Source of the DNA: Jannaschia sp. CCS1
GTDB taxonomy: Bacteria; Pseudomonadota; Alphaproteobacteria; Rhodobacterales; Rhodobacteraceae
NCBI RefSeq assembly: GCF_000013565.1
Contig: NC_007802.1
Location: 3,968,001-4,032,000 of the forward strand
Reading direction: 5' to 3'
Length of the DNA stretch: 64,000 bases
Made by a program: the position numbers and the translations under genes. The notes beneath the pieces are model-generated. The model was not told the origin of the DNA, did no database searches, and saw only the letters and a program-made list of their open reading frames with translations. Each line of letters starts with the position of its first letter. The stretch's first letter is position 1. Below are positions 17,054 through 25,254 of the stretch, piece after piece.

Positions 17054-17665
17054 ATGATTGATGCCCGCCTTTTGCCCCTTCAACGCGCCCTGATGGAGCC
17101 GCCCGCCCGATGGCTGGCGGCCTGTGGCGTGCGGGCGGATCAGATCACGCTGGTCGGGTGTGGGATCGGGCTTCTGGCTGCTTTGGCGGCAGCACTGGGG
17201 CTGTATTGGCTGGCTCTTGCGGGCCTTGCCCTGAACCGTCTCGCCGATGGGTTGGACGGTGCCGTCGCACGGCTGACGACCCCTACCGATCGCGGGGCCT
17301 TCCTCGATATCGCGTTGGATTTCGTCTTCTACGCAGTTTTCCCCATCGGCTTCATCTTCGCCGATCCGGCCTCCAACGGATTGCCCGGTGCAGTCCTGAT
17401 CGCGAGCTTCGTGTTGACGGGCACGTCGTTTCTCGCCTTTTCCATCATCGCGGAGCGGCGCGGTTTGCTGGCCGAGAACTACCCGACCAAGGGCATCTAC
17501 TACCTGGGCGGCCTGGCGGAGGGGGCTGAGACCATCGCCGTCTTCGCTGCCTTGTGCCTGTTTCCGGACGCCTTCCCGTGGATCGCTTGGGCGTTTGCAG
17601 CGATCTGCATCGTGACAGGCGCCACGCGCTACATGGCCGGATGGCAGGCTTTCGGGAAAAACTAA
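17054..17665 (+). CDS. CDP-alcohol phosphatidyltransferase family protein
   Basis: A 203-residue membrane enzyme. It carries the full CDP-OH motif D-G-x2-A-R-x8-G-x3-D-x3-D as DGLDGAVARL...GAFLDIALD at about residues 74-100, between membrane helices. This family transfers a phosphoalcohol from a CDP-alcohol to an acceptor in phospholipid synthesis. Compared with PgsA (also in this window) it is shorter and has a different acceptor side, so its product is not known. The ATG at 17054 was chosen over one 12 codons upstream. Its last 4 bases overlap the end of the oppositely oriented quinone oxidoreductase gene. Confidence 0.85.
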   Translation: MIDARLLPLQRALMEPPARWLAACGVRADQITLVGCGIGLLAALAAALGLYWLALAGLALNRLADGLDGAVARLTTPTDRGAFLDIALDFVFYAVFPIGFIFADPASNGLPGAVLIASFVLTGTSFLAFSIIAERRGLLAENYPTKGIYYLGGLAEGAETIAVFAALCLFPDAFPWIAWAFAAICIVTGATRYMAGWQAFGKN

Positions 17666-18645
17666 CTTACCTTCAGCACGATCTTCCCAATATGCGCTGA
17701 GCTCTCCATACGGGCATGAGCATCCGCCGCGTTCTCCAGCGCAAAGGTCTGGTCCATTACCGGCGCGATACGCCCGGCGCTTAGCAATGGCCAAACCTTC
17801 TCGCGCAGTTCCTGTGCAATCGCAGCCTTCGCCGCATCGGATTGGGGCCGCAGGGTCGAGCCCGAGATCGTCAGCCGTCGCACCATCAGTTGCGCAAAGT
17901 TCAGCTCCACCTTCGGGCCTTGCAGAAAGGCGATCTGTTGCAGGTGCCCGTCGTCGGCCAAAGCCTTGATGTTGCGCGGCAGATAGTCACCGCCCACCAT
18001 ATCGAGGATGACGTCCGCGCCACCGACATCCCGCATCGCCGCCACAAAATCCGCGTCGCGATAGTTGATCGCCTGCTCGGCCCCCAATTCCAGGCAGGCC
18101 GCGCACTTTTCGGCCGAACCAGCGGTTGTGAAAACCCGCGCACCCAATGCATGCGCCAGTTGGATAGCTGTCGTGCCGATCCCGCTGGAGCCGCCATGGA
18201 CAAGAAACCGCTGCCCGGCGCGCAGACCGGCCCGCATGAACACGTTGCTCCAGACTGTGAAAAACGTCTCTGGCAAGGCCGCGGCCTGGGCCATCGACAA
18301 GCCGTCTGGCACGGGCAGTGCGTGGTCCTGATGCGTCACCACATGCTCGGCATAGCCCCCGCCCGGCAAGAGCGCGCAGACCTTATCGCCCACGGACCAT
18401 CGTGTGACGCCGGGGCCGATTTCGGCCACCCGACCCGATGCTTCCAGCCCCGGCAGATCTGAGGCGCCCGGCGGCGGCGCATAGCTGCCCGCCCGTTGCA
18501 GCGCATCGGGGCGGTTTACGCCCGCATGGTCAATGGTAATCGCAATCTGCTCTGCCCCCGGCACGGGAACGGGTCGTTCGCAGGGGCGCAGAACATCAGG
18601 GCCTCCGGGCTCGGAAATCTCCACTGCGCGCATCTTGTTTTCCAT
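17662..18645 (-). CDS. NAD(P)H-quinone oxidoreductase, MDR family
   Basis: A 327-residue zinc-free medium-chain dehydrogenase/reductase of the quinone oxidoreductase (TP53I3/PIG3-like) type. The N-terminal GroES-like domain has HAGVNRPDALQRAGSYAPPPGASDLPGLEASG, the family signature, and the Rossmann domain has LVHGGSSGIGTTAIQLA at about residues 145-161. No catalytic zinc cysteines are present. The C-terminus ends IGKIVLKVS. These enzymes usually reduce small quinones or enones with NADPH. The start is the ATG at 18645. Confidence 0.9.
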   Translation of the reverse strand: MENKMRAVEISEPGGPDVLRPCERPVPVPGAEQIAITIDHAGVNRPDALQRAGSYAPPPGASDLPGLEASGRVAEIGPGVTRWSVGDKVCALLPGGGYAEHVVTHQDHALPVPDGLSMAQAAALPETFFTVWSNVFMRAGLRAGQRFLVHGGSSGIGTTAIQLAHALGARVFTTAGSAEKCAACLELGAEQAINYRDADFVAAMRDVGGADVILDMVGGDYLPRNIKALADDGHLQQIAFLQGPKVELNFAQLMVRRLTISGSTLRPQSDAAKAAIAQELREKVWPLLSAGRIAPVMDQTFALENAADAHARMESSAHIGKIVLKVS

Positions 18646-18742
18646 GTCTCATCCTCCGCCATTGCGGGTAGATCATGCACAAACCCATCCGATGACAAGC
18701 CCGAACCGCGCCGGAATGCGGCTTGAGGACGCGCGCGGGCAG

Positions 18743-19429
18743 CTACGCCGGTGGCGTCCAGCGCCCGGGCAAATCGTCCCTCGCGCCTCCTCTCGGCGCG
18801 CGCACCGAGGCCGCGAAACGGTCAAGCCCCGCCGCAAATGGTTTCAGCAACGCATTGCTGCGTACCCGCGCCTTGACGTCCTCGATCTTCATCACATCAC
18901 CGATCCGCCGATCCAGAAACGCCCAGGTCGCACTGTGCCCTTCTGACTGATCCCCCAGCCAGTAAAGCACCGTTGCCGAGTAAACGCCCGCAAGCGTCGC
19001 GCGCTTCGTATACCAGTTGAGGTCTTGCGAACTATCGCCCAACCCGCTCCAGATCACGTCCGCGGTTTCCCACACAAGTTTCGCGCCGTCAGCGGCGTAG
19101 ATGGGCAACGCAAACAACGTCGCCCCCCGGCGCACAGCTTCCTTGTCGTCTTCCACCAGATCCAGCCGGGTCTTCACCGCATGGGCCACCCTCTCGCGGA
19201 AGCGCATCGCGCCCAGATCCGTGGTTGCCAGGGCCTCTGCCAGCGCACGATCACCGCGTCGGTGAAAGGCCACGGCAAGATCCACAGCGCCCCGCGGGAA
19301 CAGAGCACGCGCGTCGGCCATCGGCACGTCTGCATCGGCCACGGCTGCGGCGAAACTCGACTCAGACCAGCCGTCAAACGGCACATGCATCCGGGCGGCA
19401 TCCAGGATCGCATCACTCATATCCGTCAT
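18743..19429 (-). CDS. COQ9-family protein
   Basis: A 228-residue lipid-binding protein related to mitochondrial COQ9, which presents ubiquinone precursors to COQ7-type hydroxylases. The N-terminus is a TetR-like helical part (WSESSFAAAVADADVPMADARALFPRGAVDLAVAFHRRGD), and the COQ9 signature lies at about residues 120-190 (DVIWSGLGDSSQDLNWYTKRATLAGVYSATVLYWLGD). A helical C-terminus follows. Its presence fits an alphaproteobacterium with ubiquinone. It is divergent from rpsU, with 105 bases between the starts. Confidence 0.92.
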   Translation of the reverse strand: MTDMSDAILDAARMHVPFDGWSESSFAAAVADADVPMADARALFPRGAVDLAVAFHRRGDRALAEALATTDLGAMRFRERVAHAVKTRLDLVEDDKEAVRRGATLFALPIYAADGAKLVWETADVIWSGLGDSSQDLNWYTKRATLAGVYSATVLYWLGDQSEGHSATWAFLDRRIGDVMKIEDVKARVRSNALLKPFAAGLDRFAASVRAPRGGARDDLPGRWTPPA

Positions 19430-19521
19430 GTCACGTCTCCTTTTGCATCTGGCTAGACAACATAGGGGCCAATTGCTATAGCGCCACTTCCTGCAGATCC
19501 TTGCAAATCTAACCTAGAAAG

Positions 19522-19534
19522 GTGGTGACACCAC
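19522..19534 (+). promoter_or_regulatory. Palindrome over the rpsU ribosome-binding site
   Basis: GTGGTG-A-CACCAC forms a perfect 6-bp inverted repeat that begins inside the Shine-Dalgarno sequence AAAGGTGGTG and ends at the base before the ATG of rpsU. In mRNA it could hide the ribosome site, a natural place for translational control of S21. Confidence 0.55.
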
Positions 19535-19741
19535 ATGCAGGTCAGTGTTCGCGACAACAATGTCGATCAAGCGCTCCGTGCCCTGAAGAAAAAACTTCAG
19601 CGCGAAGGCGTCTTTCGTGAGATGAAGCTCAAGCAGCATTACGAAAAACCCTCGGAGAAGCGCGCACGCGAGAAGGCTGAAGCCATCCGCCGTGCCCGCA
19701 AGCTGGCGCGCAAAAAGTTGCAGCGCGAAGGGATGCTCTAA
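19535..19741 (+). CDS. rpsU: 30S ribosomal protein S21
   Basis: A 68-residue basic ribosomal protein that sits near the 3' end of 16S rRNA and takes part in start-site recognition. The sequence [31 protein letters not shown], followed by basic helices with RREA-like arginine runs, is typical S21. It has a strong ribosome site (AAAGGTGG) and its own terminator, so it is probably a single-gene transcript. It is the usual neighbour of COQ9 in Rhodobacterales. Confidence 0.97.
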   Translation: MQVSVRDNNVDQALRALKKKLQREGVFREMKLKQHYEKPSEKRAREKAEAIRRARKLARKKLQREGML

Positions 19742-19816
19742 GCACCTCTCCGCCCGACAGCTTCGTCGAAACGGCGGCGCTTTAGCCGGTCGCACATGCG
19801 AATCGCTTTGAGAATT

Positions 19817-19855
19817 GAAAACCCCCGCAGGCCACGCCTCCGGGGGTTTTTCTTT
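19817..19855 (+). terminator. Strong intrinsic terminator of rpsU
   Basis: A 10-bp perfect stem, AAAACCCCCG (19818-19827) with CGGGGGTTTT (19841-19850), closes a 13-base loop and runs into TTTTTCTTT. Because the stem begins with A4, it can also work for the convergent lipoprotein gene on the minus strand. Confidence 0.92.
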
Positions 19856-19872
19856 GGTCTGACGATGTGTGG

Positions 19873-20490
19873 CTAGTTGCCCAGTTGAGCGGCCAGAACC
19901 GCATCGCTGGCATTCTCTTCATCACCGGTTGTGCCAATGATCGTGGATTGCTGAACACCGGGCAATTGCGCGAACTGCCCCATCGTGTTGATCGGGTAGA
20001 AGGTCCGCTGGATCGACGTGAACCCCGGTGTCGCACCAAGGATCTCGGTGATTGACCGGGAACAGTAGGCCGGACCCACGGCCCCGTAAGACTGCACGGC
20101 CTGGCTCAACTGCTGTGCCACAGCGGGGGAGACCTCAATTGTCTGGGTCCGCACCTCGAACACGCCATTGGACTGGAACGCCATATACAGATCAAGATAG
20201 CCCGGGCTCATGCCGAACAGGACGTCGTTGCGTTCGGGCACGCCGGGGTTGTGCCAGCTTCCTGCCGGGTCGAACAACAGGCGCTGCGCGCCGTCGATCA
20301 GCAAAGCAGAATGCGCGCCGGAATTGTTGGCCGTGTTGATCGAGGTGATCAAGGTCACAGTCGGCGGTCCGGGCGGCACAAATGTCGCCCGCGCCACGGC
20401 ATCATCCGGTGCCCAAACCTCTTCACCCATACATCCGGCCAGAGACAACACCACAAGGCCCGCAGCCAACGTCCGCAGCGCACGCATCAT
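19873..20490 (-). CDS. Lipoprotein with a possible permuted papain-like (NlpC/P60-related) domain
   Basis: A 205-residue outer-layer lipoprotein. The lipobox LSLAGC places the lipidated cysteine at residue 20. The mature part has GAHSALLIDGAQRLLFDPAGSW (His60 in a strand) and later AYCSRSITEIL (Cys143 at the start of a helix). A His strand before a Cys helix is the order seen in permuted papain-like hydrolases such as the YiiX and LRAT types, so a cysteine amidase role is possible; this is inference. The start overlaps the stop of the COX IV gene upstream (ATGA), so the two are coupled. The protein shares no other motif I recognise. Confidence 0.7.
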   Translation of the reverse strand: MMRALRTLAAGLVVLSLAGCMGEEVWAPDDAVARATFVPPGPPTVTLITSINTANNSGAHSALLIDGAQRLLFDPAGSWHNPGVPERNDVLFGMSPGYLDLYMAFQSNGVFEVRTQTIEVSPAVAQQLSQAVQSYGAVGPAYCSRSITEILGATPGFTSIQRTFYPINTMGQFAQLPGVQQSTIIGTTGDEENASDAVLAAQLGN

Positions 20491-20630
20491 GTCGCGAACA
20501 GCGCCAGGCCGACAATGATCACGATACAAGCGATCGCAACCTTGGTGGACACGCTCATAAAGCCATCAAACGCTTTCTCCTGCGCGCTGACATCCATTTC
20601 GCCGTGCTTGTAGTCGTCTTGGTCGGCCAT
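20487..20630 (-). CDS. aa3-type cytochrome c oxidase subunit IV
   Basis: A 47-residue inner-membrane subunit of the alphaproteobacterial aa3 oxidase. The protein begins MADQDDYKHGEMDVSAQEKA, which carries the family's HG-x-MD-x-S-x-QE-x-x-F pattern, and has a single transmembrane helix (about residues 28-46) ending FAT. It is too short to be seen by most gene finders. Its stop codon overlaps the start of the lipoprotein gene by 4 bases (ATGA). The other oxidase genes are not in the window. Confidence 0.88.
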   Translation of the reverse strand: MADQDDYKHGEMDVSAQEKAFDGFMSVSTKVAIACIVIIVGLALFAT

Positions 20631-20755
20631 CTCGAAAATCCTTGGATCGAATGCGGGTCATGTCTGGCGCCCGAATTAGCGCAGAATGCGCAGCGTGTCA
20701 GCCCCGACATCGCGGGCGCGTTGCAATCGCGGCATTGGGCCGCGCGGGCTGGCAC

Positions 20756-21805
20756 CTATGCGAGGCTGTAGGCCCAGGCCCCGTCGGCGCGGCGGGCACG
20801 GGTCACATATCCCAGTTGATGCATGTGGTTGAGATGCGCCACCGCCTCCACGAGCGCGAGGCCATAGGTCCCATCGTCAATTTTGCGCTTGAAGAGCGGT
20901 GGAAAGCACTCCGCCGCGCTGCACGGGCCTTGGGCGATGTGATCGCGTAACCGCGACAACGCACCGTGGTGATTGTCGATCAACTGACGCATCCGCGACG
21001 GCAGCCCGGTGAAGGGCAGCTTATGGCCGGGCAGAACCAGTTGGCTTTCGCGCGCAAAGGGTTGGAGGGCCTCGCAAGCCATCATCCACTCCCCCAACGG
21101 GTCCGCATCGGGCTCGGTCGCGTAGACGCCGATGTTTGGAGAAATCGTCGCCAGCAGCTGGTCCCCGCCGATCACAAGATCCCCATCCTGGCTCCAGAAT
21201 GTTGCGTGATCGGGCGCATGGCCGTGACCGAAGCGGGTATCCCAGATACGTCCACCCATCCGGATCGTGCGCCCTTCATGGAGGCGGGTGAACCCAAGTG
21301 GCATCGGGTACACGATGTCTGCGAAGTTGAAGGGCCGCTCCGCTTTGCGGGTCGCCAGAACCTCCGCATCCATGCCCGCGTCGATCCAGAATTGCACCTG
21401 TTCGTCGGTCGCCTCAGCCTGTTCATCCAGCGTCAACATCCGCGAAAACAACCATGCGGTACGCGTCATATGCAGCTCGGCACCGCGCGCCTGGAACCAG
21501 CCCGCAAGGCCCACATGATCGGGGTGATGGTGCGTGACGATCAAGCGCGTCACAGGCGCGCCTTGTAGTGGACCGGCGAGGATCTCTTCCCACAAGGCAA
21601 TCGTGCGGCGAGAATTCACGCCGGTATCCACAACGGTCCAGCCATCCTCATCACGCAGCGCATAGACGTTGACGTGGTCCAGCGCCATTGGCAGCGGGAC
21701 CCGCAACCAGAGGACGTTTTCGGCCACCTCGACGGCTGTCCCCCCTGTCGGTGCATCCGGGAACGGAGTGCGGATGGGATTGGTCATGGCACGATTGATG
21801 GTCAT
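20756..21805 (-). CDS. MBL-fold metallo-hydrolase
   Basis: A 349-residue metallo-beta-lactamase-fold hydrolase. The metal motif THHHPDHVG gives H92-x-H94-x-D96-H97; a third histidine lies in the FGHGHAPDH loop and an Asp in VIGGDQLL at about residue 212. The C-terminal helical part (LSRLRDHIAQGP..., HLNHMHQLGYVTRARRADG) resembles the LACTB2-like or glyoxalase-II-like winged-helix end. It probably hydrolyses a thioester or a similar ester. The acyl-CoA dehydrogenase gene ends 9 bases upstream on the same strand, so they are probably co-transcribed; the pair suggests acyl-CoA metabolism. Confidence 0.88.
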   Translation of the reverse strand: MTINRAMTNPIRTPFPDAPTGGTAVEVAENVLWLRVPLPMALDHVNVYALRDEDGWTVVDTGVNSRRTIALWEEILAGPLQGAPVTRLIVTHHHPDHVGLAGWFQARGAELHMTRTAWLFSRMLTLDEQAEATDEQVQFWIDAGMDAEVLATRKAERPFNFADIVYPMPLGFTRLHEGRTIRMGGRIWDTRFGHGHAPDHATFWSQDGDLVIGGDQLLATISPNIGVYATEPDADPLGEWMMACEALQPFARESQLVLPGHKLPFTGLPSRMRQLIDNHHGALSRLRDHIAQGPCSAAECFPPLFKRKIDDGTYGLALVEAVAHLNHMHQLGYVTRARRADGAWAYSLA

Positions 21806-21814
21806 GTCAGCGAC

Positions 21815-23491
21815 CTATGCCGCCAGCTCGTCCGGGGACAGATCGTAGAGCCCCCCGGACCCGCAGCGCGCCTGCGCCATCATCGCATGAGCCTCGGGCA
21901 GGAGACGGGTGATATGGAAATGCGCCAGGCTTTGGCGGGTCTTATCACCAGCGCCGGCAGCCTTCAGGTGGTAATATGCGCCGAGCACGCGGGCGAAGGC
22001 CATCAGGAAGGGCACCGCGCCCCCGAAACGATCATTCATGTCGAGCGCCAGGACATCCTCGGTCGTCTTGCGCAGGGCCTGCGCCATGGGGGTGAGGACG
22101 GGGTCAGCCAAAGCCTCCACCTCGTCCAGCAGCGCAAACGCAGCCGCGCCGCCATCCATCAGTTTACGCCCCACGAGGTCCATCGCTTGAATACCCGTGG
22201 TCCCCTCATAGATCGTCGTCACACGGACATCACGGACGAACTGGGCCGCGCCCGTTTCTTCGATGACCCCCATGCCACCATGGATCTGGATACCCATATT
22301 GGCCAGCTTTACGCCCGTATCCGTCCCATAAACTTTGGCGATGGGTGTCAGGAAGGCCGCACGGCTCGCGGCCTGTGCGTCGCCAGTCTTTTCAAGGTCC
22401 AGCGATACAGCGAGGTCCAGCGCCATGGCGCGAACAGAGAAGATCTCGGCCTTCATCTCCATCAGCATCCGGCGCACGTCCGCATGGTCGAGGATCGTGC
22501 CGGTGCCATTCTCAATCAGGCTGCGGCCCTGCTTGCGGTCAGTCGCAAACGCCAGCGCCTGTTGATAGGCCCGCTCCGCCACGGACAGACCTTGGACGGC
22601 CACACCTAGACGGGCGTTGTTCATCATCGTGAACATCGCGGCCATCCCCTTGTTTTCCTCGCCAATCAGCCAGCCCCGTGCGCCATCATATTGCATCACG
22701 CAGGTGGGGGAGCCGTGCAGCCCGATCTTGTGTTCGATGCTGACGACCTGCAGGCTATTGGCGACGCCGGGGTTGCCATCGGCGTCCGGAATTTTCTTGG
22801 GCACAAGGAAAAGGCTGATGCCTTTGGTCCCCTTGGGCGCGCCGGGCAGGCGGGCGAGGACGAGGTGGCAGATGTTGTCCGCCATATCGTGATCACCCCA
22901 GGAGATGTAGATTTTCTGACCGCTGATCGCATATGTGCCGTCGCCCTGAGGCTCGGCTTTGGTGGTCAGTGCGCCCACGTCTGATCCGGCCTGGGGCTCT
23001 GTCAAATTCATCGTGCCGCACCATTCGCCGGAGGTCAGCTTGGGCAGGTACACCTCTTTGATGGCATCGCTGGCGTGATGCTCCAGCGCCTCGATCTGGC
23101 CCTGGGTCATGAGGGGGTTCAATTCCAGCGACAGACACGCGCTGCCAATCATCTCGTTGACGGCCGTTGTGACGGTCAGGGGCAGACCCATTCCGCCATA
23201 GTCAGGATCGGCAGAGATCGCGACAAAGCCCGCCTCGGCAATCGCCCGGTAGCCGTCTGCATATCCGGGGGACGTGCGCACCACGCCGTTCTCCAGCGCG
23301 GCGGGCGTCTCGTCGCCTGCGCGGTTGAGAGGTGCGATCACCTCTTCACAGATGCGGCCGGCCTCCGTCAGGATCGCCTGAACGACATCCGGGGTGGCCT
23401 CTTCAAATGTGGGGGAGGCCTGAACCCGGTCAAAGCCCACGACGTGGTCGAGGCAAAATGTGATGTCGGAGACGGGCGCGCGGTAGGACAT
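21815..23491 (-). CDS. Acyl-CoA dehydrogenase, DmdC-like
   Basis: A 558-residue FAD enzyme of the long acyl-CoA dehydrogenase type with a C-terminal extension. It opens MSYRAPVSDITFCLDHV, as in DmdC-like proteins that oxidise 3-methylmercaptopropionyl-CoA in DMSP degradation. FAD-site motifs are seen: NLTEPQAGSDVGAL at about residue 160 and IYISWGDHDMADNI. The region IHGGMGVIEETGAAQFVRDVR...YEGTTGIQAMDLVGRK at about 410-450 holds the catalytic base area. The start at 23491 has GGGAG upstream; earlier in-frame starts lie in the promoter region. DmdC is a possible but unproven role, since broader acyl-CoA dehydrogenases share this build. Confidence 0.85.
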   Translation of the reverse strand: MSYRAPVSDITFCLDHVVGFDRVQASPTFEEATPDVVQAILTEAGRICEEVIAPLNRAGDETPAALENGVVRTSPGYADGYRAIAEAGFVAISADPDYGGMGLPLTVTTAVNEMIGSACLSLELNPLMTQGQIEALEHHASDAIKEVYLPKLTSGEWCGTMNLTEPQAGSDVGALTTKAEPQGDGTYAISGQKIYISWGDHDMADNICHLVLARLPGAPKGTKGISLFLVPKKIPDADGNPGVANSLQVVSIEHKIGLHGSPTCVMQYDGARGWLIGEENKGMAAMFTMMNNARLGVAVQGLSVAERAYQQALAFATDRKQGRSLIENGTGTILDHADVRRMLMEMKAEIFSVRAMALDLAVSLDLEKTGDAQAASRAAFLTPIAKVYGTDTGVKLANMGIQIHGGMGVIEETGAAQFVRDVRVTTIYEGTTGIQAMDLVGRKLMDGGAAAFALLDEVEALADPVLTPMAQALRKTTEDVLALDMNDRFGGAVPFLMAFARVLGAYYHLKAAGAGDKTRQSLAHFHITRLLPEAHAMMAQARCGSGGLYDLSPDELAA

Positions 23492-23613
23492 GTGATCTCT
23501 CCCAAGGCTGGCCGATTTGCGCGGGCGGTCGTTTCGCGCTAGGGCCGTGATCGTGTTGGGGCGCATCATGGGGCCCCGGTAAATGGTTCAGCAACTTCAA
23601 CGTTACGTCACAG

Positions 23614-24558
23614 ATGCCACGTCCTCAGCCAGAAATGTTGCACAATGATGTCGCGGGGATCGCCCGCGCGGCCGAGGTTTTGCGAGATGGCGGGCTGTTA
23701 GCCCTGCCGACGGAGACCGTCTATGGCCTCGCCGCCGATGCAAGGAACGGCGCGGCGGTGGCCCGGATCTTTGCGGCAAAGGGGCGACCCACGTTCAACC
23801 CGCTGATTGTGCATGTTGTGTCGCTGGAGACGGCGGAAGAGTTGGTCGAGGTCAACGCGCAAGCCCACGCGCTGGCGAAGGCCTTCTGGCCCGGTCCGAT
23901 GACGCTGGTCCTGCCCTCGAAAGGTCGGGTGGCGGATCTGATCTCGGGCGGATTGGACACGCTGGCGGTCCGCGTGCCCGCCCACCCCTTGGCCCGCGCT
24001 GTGCTGGGTGCGTTCGGAGGCCCGGTGGCCGCCCCCTCGGCCAATCCGTCCGGGCAGATCAGCCCGACAATGGCCGCGCATGTCGTGGCTGGCCTTGGCA
24101 GCGCCGTGGAAGCAGTGCTCGACGGCGGGGCCTGTGGCGTGGGATTGGAGTCAACAATCCTTGCGCCCTCGGAAGGAGGCGTGCGGTTGTTGCGCGAAGG
24201 TGGCGTGTCGCGCGAGGCGGTGGAGGCCGTCGTTGGCCCGGTCGTTGCGGACCTGACGCCGGGGCGGATCGAAGCTCCGGGCCAGATGGAGCGGCACTAC
24301 GCGCCGCGCACGCAGGTGGTTCTGGGAAGTGTTGCCACGCCGGGCGATGTGATGATCGGGTTCGGAGCTGTGGGCGGTGATTTCACGCTCTCCGAGCGGG
24401 GCGACCTCGTTGAGGCCGCCGAGCGGCTGTTCGCTACGCTCCACGCCGCGGACACTTTGGCTTTGACGCGGGGGGCGCAGGTGATCCGTGTGGCAGAGGT
24501 GCCGGAGGTGGGTCTGGGCCGGGCCATCAATGACCGTTTGCGGCGCGCGGCGCGCTAG
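23614..24558 (+). CDS. L-threonylcarbamoyladenylate synthase (Sua5 type)
   Basis: A 314-residue enzyme that makes threonylcarbamoyl-AMP for the tRNA t6A modification. The N-terminal YrdC domain has LPTETVYGLAADA and KGRPTFNPLIVHV (the Lys/Arg binding site), then VRVPAHPLA and APSANPSG. The extra C-terminal domain (about residues 210-314, with GQMERHYAPRT) marks the longer Sua5 form rather than the short TsaC. It converges on the yqgE gene, with 10 bases between the stops. Confidence 0.95.
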   Translation: MPRPQPEMLHNDVAGIARAAEVLRDGGLLALPTETVYGLAADARNGAAVARIFAAKGRPTFNPLIVHVVSLETAEELVEVNAQAHALAKAFWPGPMTLVLPSKGRVADLISGGLDTLAVRVPAHPLARAVLGAFGGPVAAPSANPSGQISPTMAAHVVAGLGSAVEAVLDGGACGVGLESTILAPSEGGVRLLREGGVSREAVEAVVGPVVADLTPGRIEAPGQMERHYAPRTQVVLGSVATPGDVMIGFGAVGGDFTLSERGDLVEAAERLFATLHAADTLALTRGAQVIRVAEVPEVGLGRAINDRLRRAAR

Positions 24559-24568
24559 GCATGATCGC

Positions 24569-25147
24569 CTAAGCGTGTCCGGCCTCCGATGAGAGCATCA
24601 GCGGATCGAAGCCAAGGCTTTGCACGGCGGCGTCCCATTTCCGCTCCATCTTGTGGTCAAAGACCAGCTCGGGCGTTGCATCGGCGGTGAGCCAGTCGTT
24701 GCGGGCAATCTCGGCCTCCAGCTGGCCCTCCCCCCATCCGGCATACCCAAGCGCCAGCAGCGAGCGCTTTGGCCCCCGCCCGGCTGCGATATCCTCCAGA
24801 ATGTCCAGCGTCCCCGTCATGGCAAAGCGATGATCGATGCGCAGCGCTTCCTCCCCCCGTGGGGCATAATCAGGCGAATGCAGCACAAAACCGCGCCGCA
24901 TATCGACCGGACCGCCGAAGCATACCGGCACCTGGGGCGTTGAACCGCGTTTGGGGATATCCAGCTGCTCCATCAACTCGGTAAAGGTAATCTCCTCCAT
25001 CGGTTTGTTGATGATCAGCCCCATCGCCTGCCCAGGGGAATGCACGCACAGGAAGATCACGGCCCCGGCAAACCTTGGATCTTCCATCCCCGGCATCGCG
25101 ATCAGCAGTTTTCCAGTCAGGTCGTGGGTCAGGTCTGGCATGGCCAT
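24569..25147 (-). CDS. YqgE/AlgH-family protein (UPF0301)
   Basis: A 192-residue soluble protein. Family marks are LTGKLLIAMPGMEDPRFAGAVIFLCVHSPGQAMGLIINKP at residues 11-49 and the later PVCFGGPV and GYAGWGEGQLEAEIARNDWL. The biochemical role is unknown; AlgH has been tied to transcriptional control of alginate in Pseudomonas. The start is either 25147 or 25141, which cannot be separated by ribosome sites. It lies alone between convergent and divergent neighbours. Confidence 0.93.
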   Translation of the reverse strand: MAMPDLTHDLTGKLLIAMPGMEDPRFAGAVIFLCVHSPGQAMGLIINKPMEEITFTELMEQLDIPKRGSTPQVPVCFGGPVDMRRGFVLHSPDYAPRGEEALRIDHRFAMTGTLDILEDIAAGRGPKRSLLALGYAGWGEGQLEAEIARNDWLTADATPELVFDHKMERKWDAAVQSLGFDPLMLSSEAGHA

Positions 25148-25254
25148 CCGCTCAGCATGGGCCTGTTGCGCAAATCAATCAATCGCCATTCGTTGGGACC
25201 CGGTTCGCGCATTCGTGACTTTTCATTTCGTCTGCAACTTCCTACGCCAATCCC

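Noticed and set aside
16400-17794. 464-codon open frame on the minus strand over the MFS and CDP-alcohol transferase genes
   Set aside because: Low-complexity, highly charged translation with no family match; the plus-strand genes have clear motifs.
21815-23491. Firm assignment as DmdC of DMSP degradation
   Set aside because: The build matches, but related acyl-CoA dehydrogenases share it and no dmdA, dmdB or dmdD is beside it; kept as DmdC-like only.
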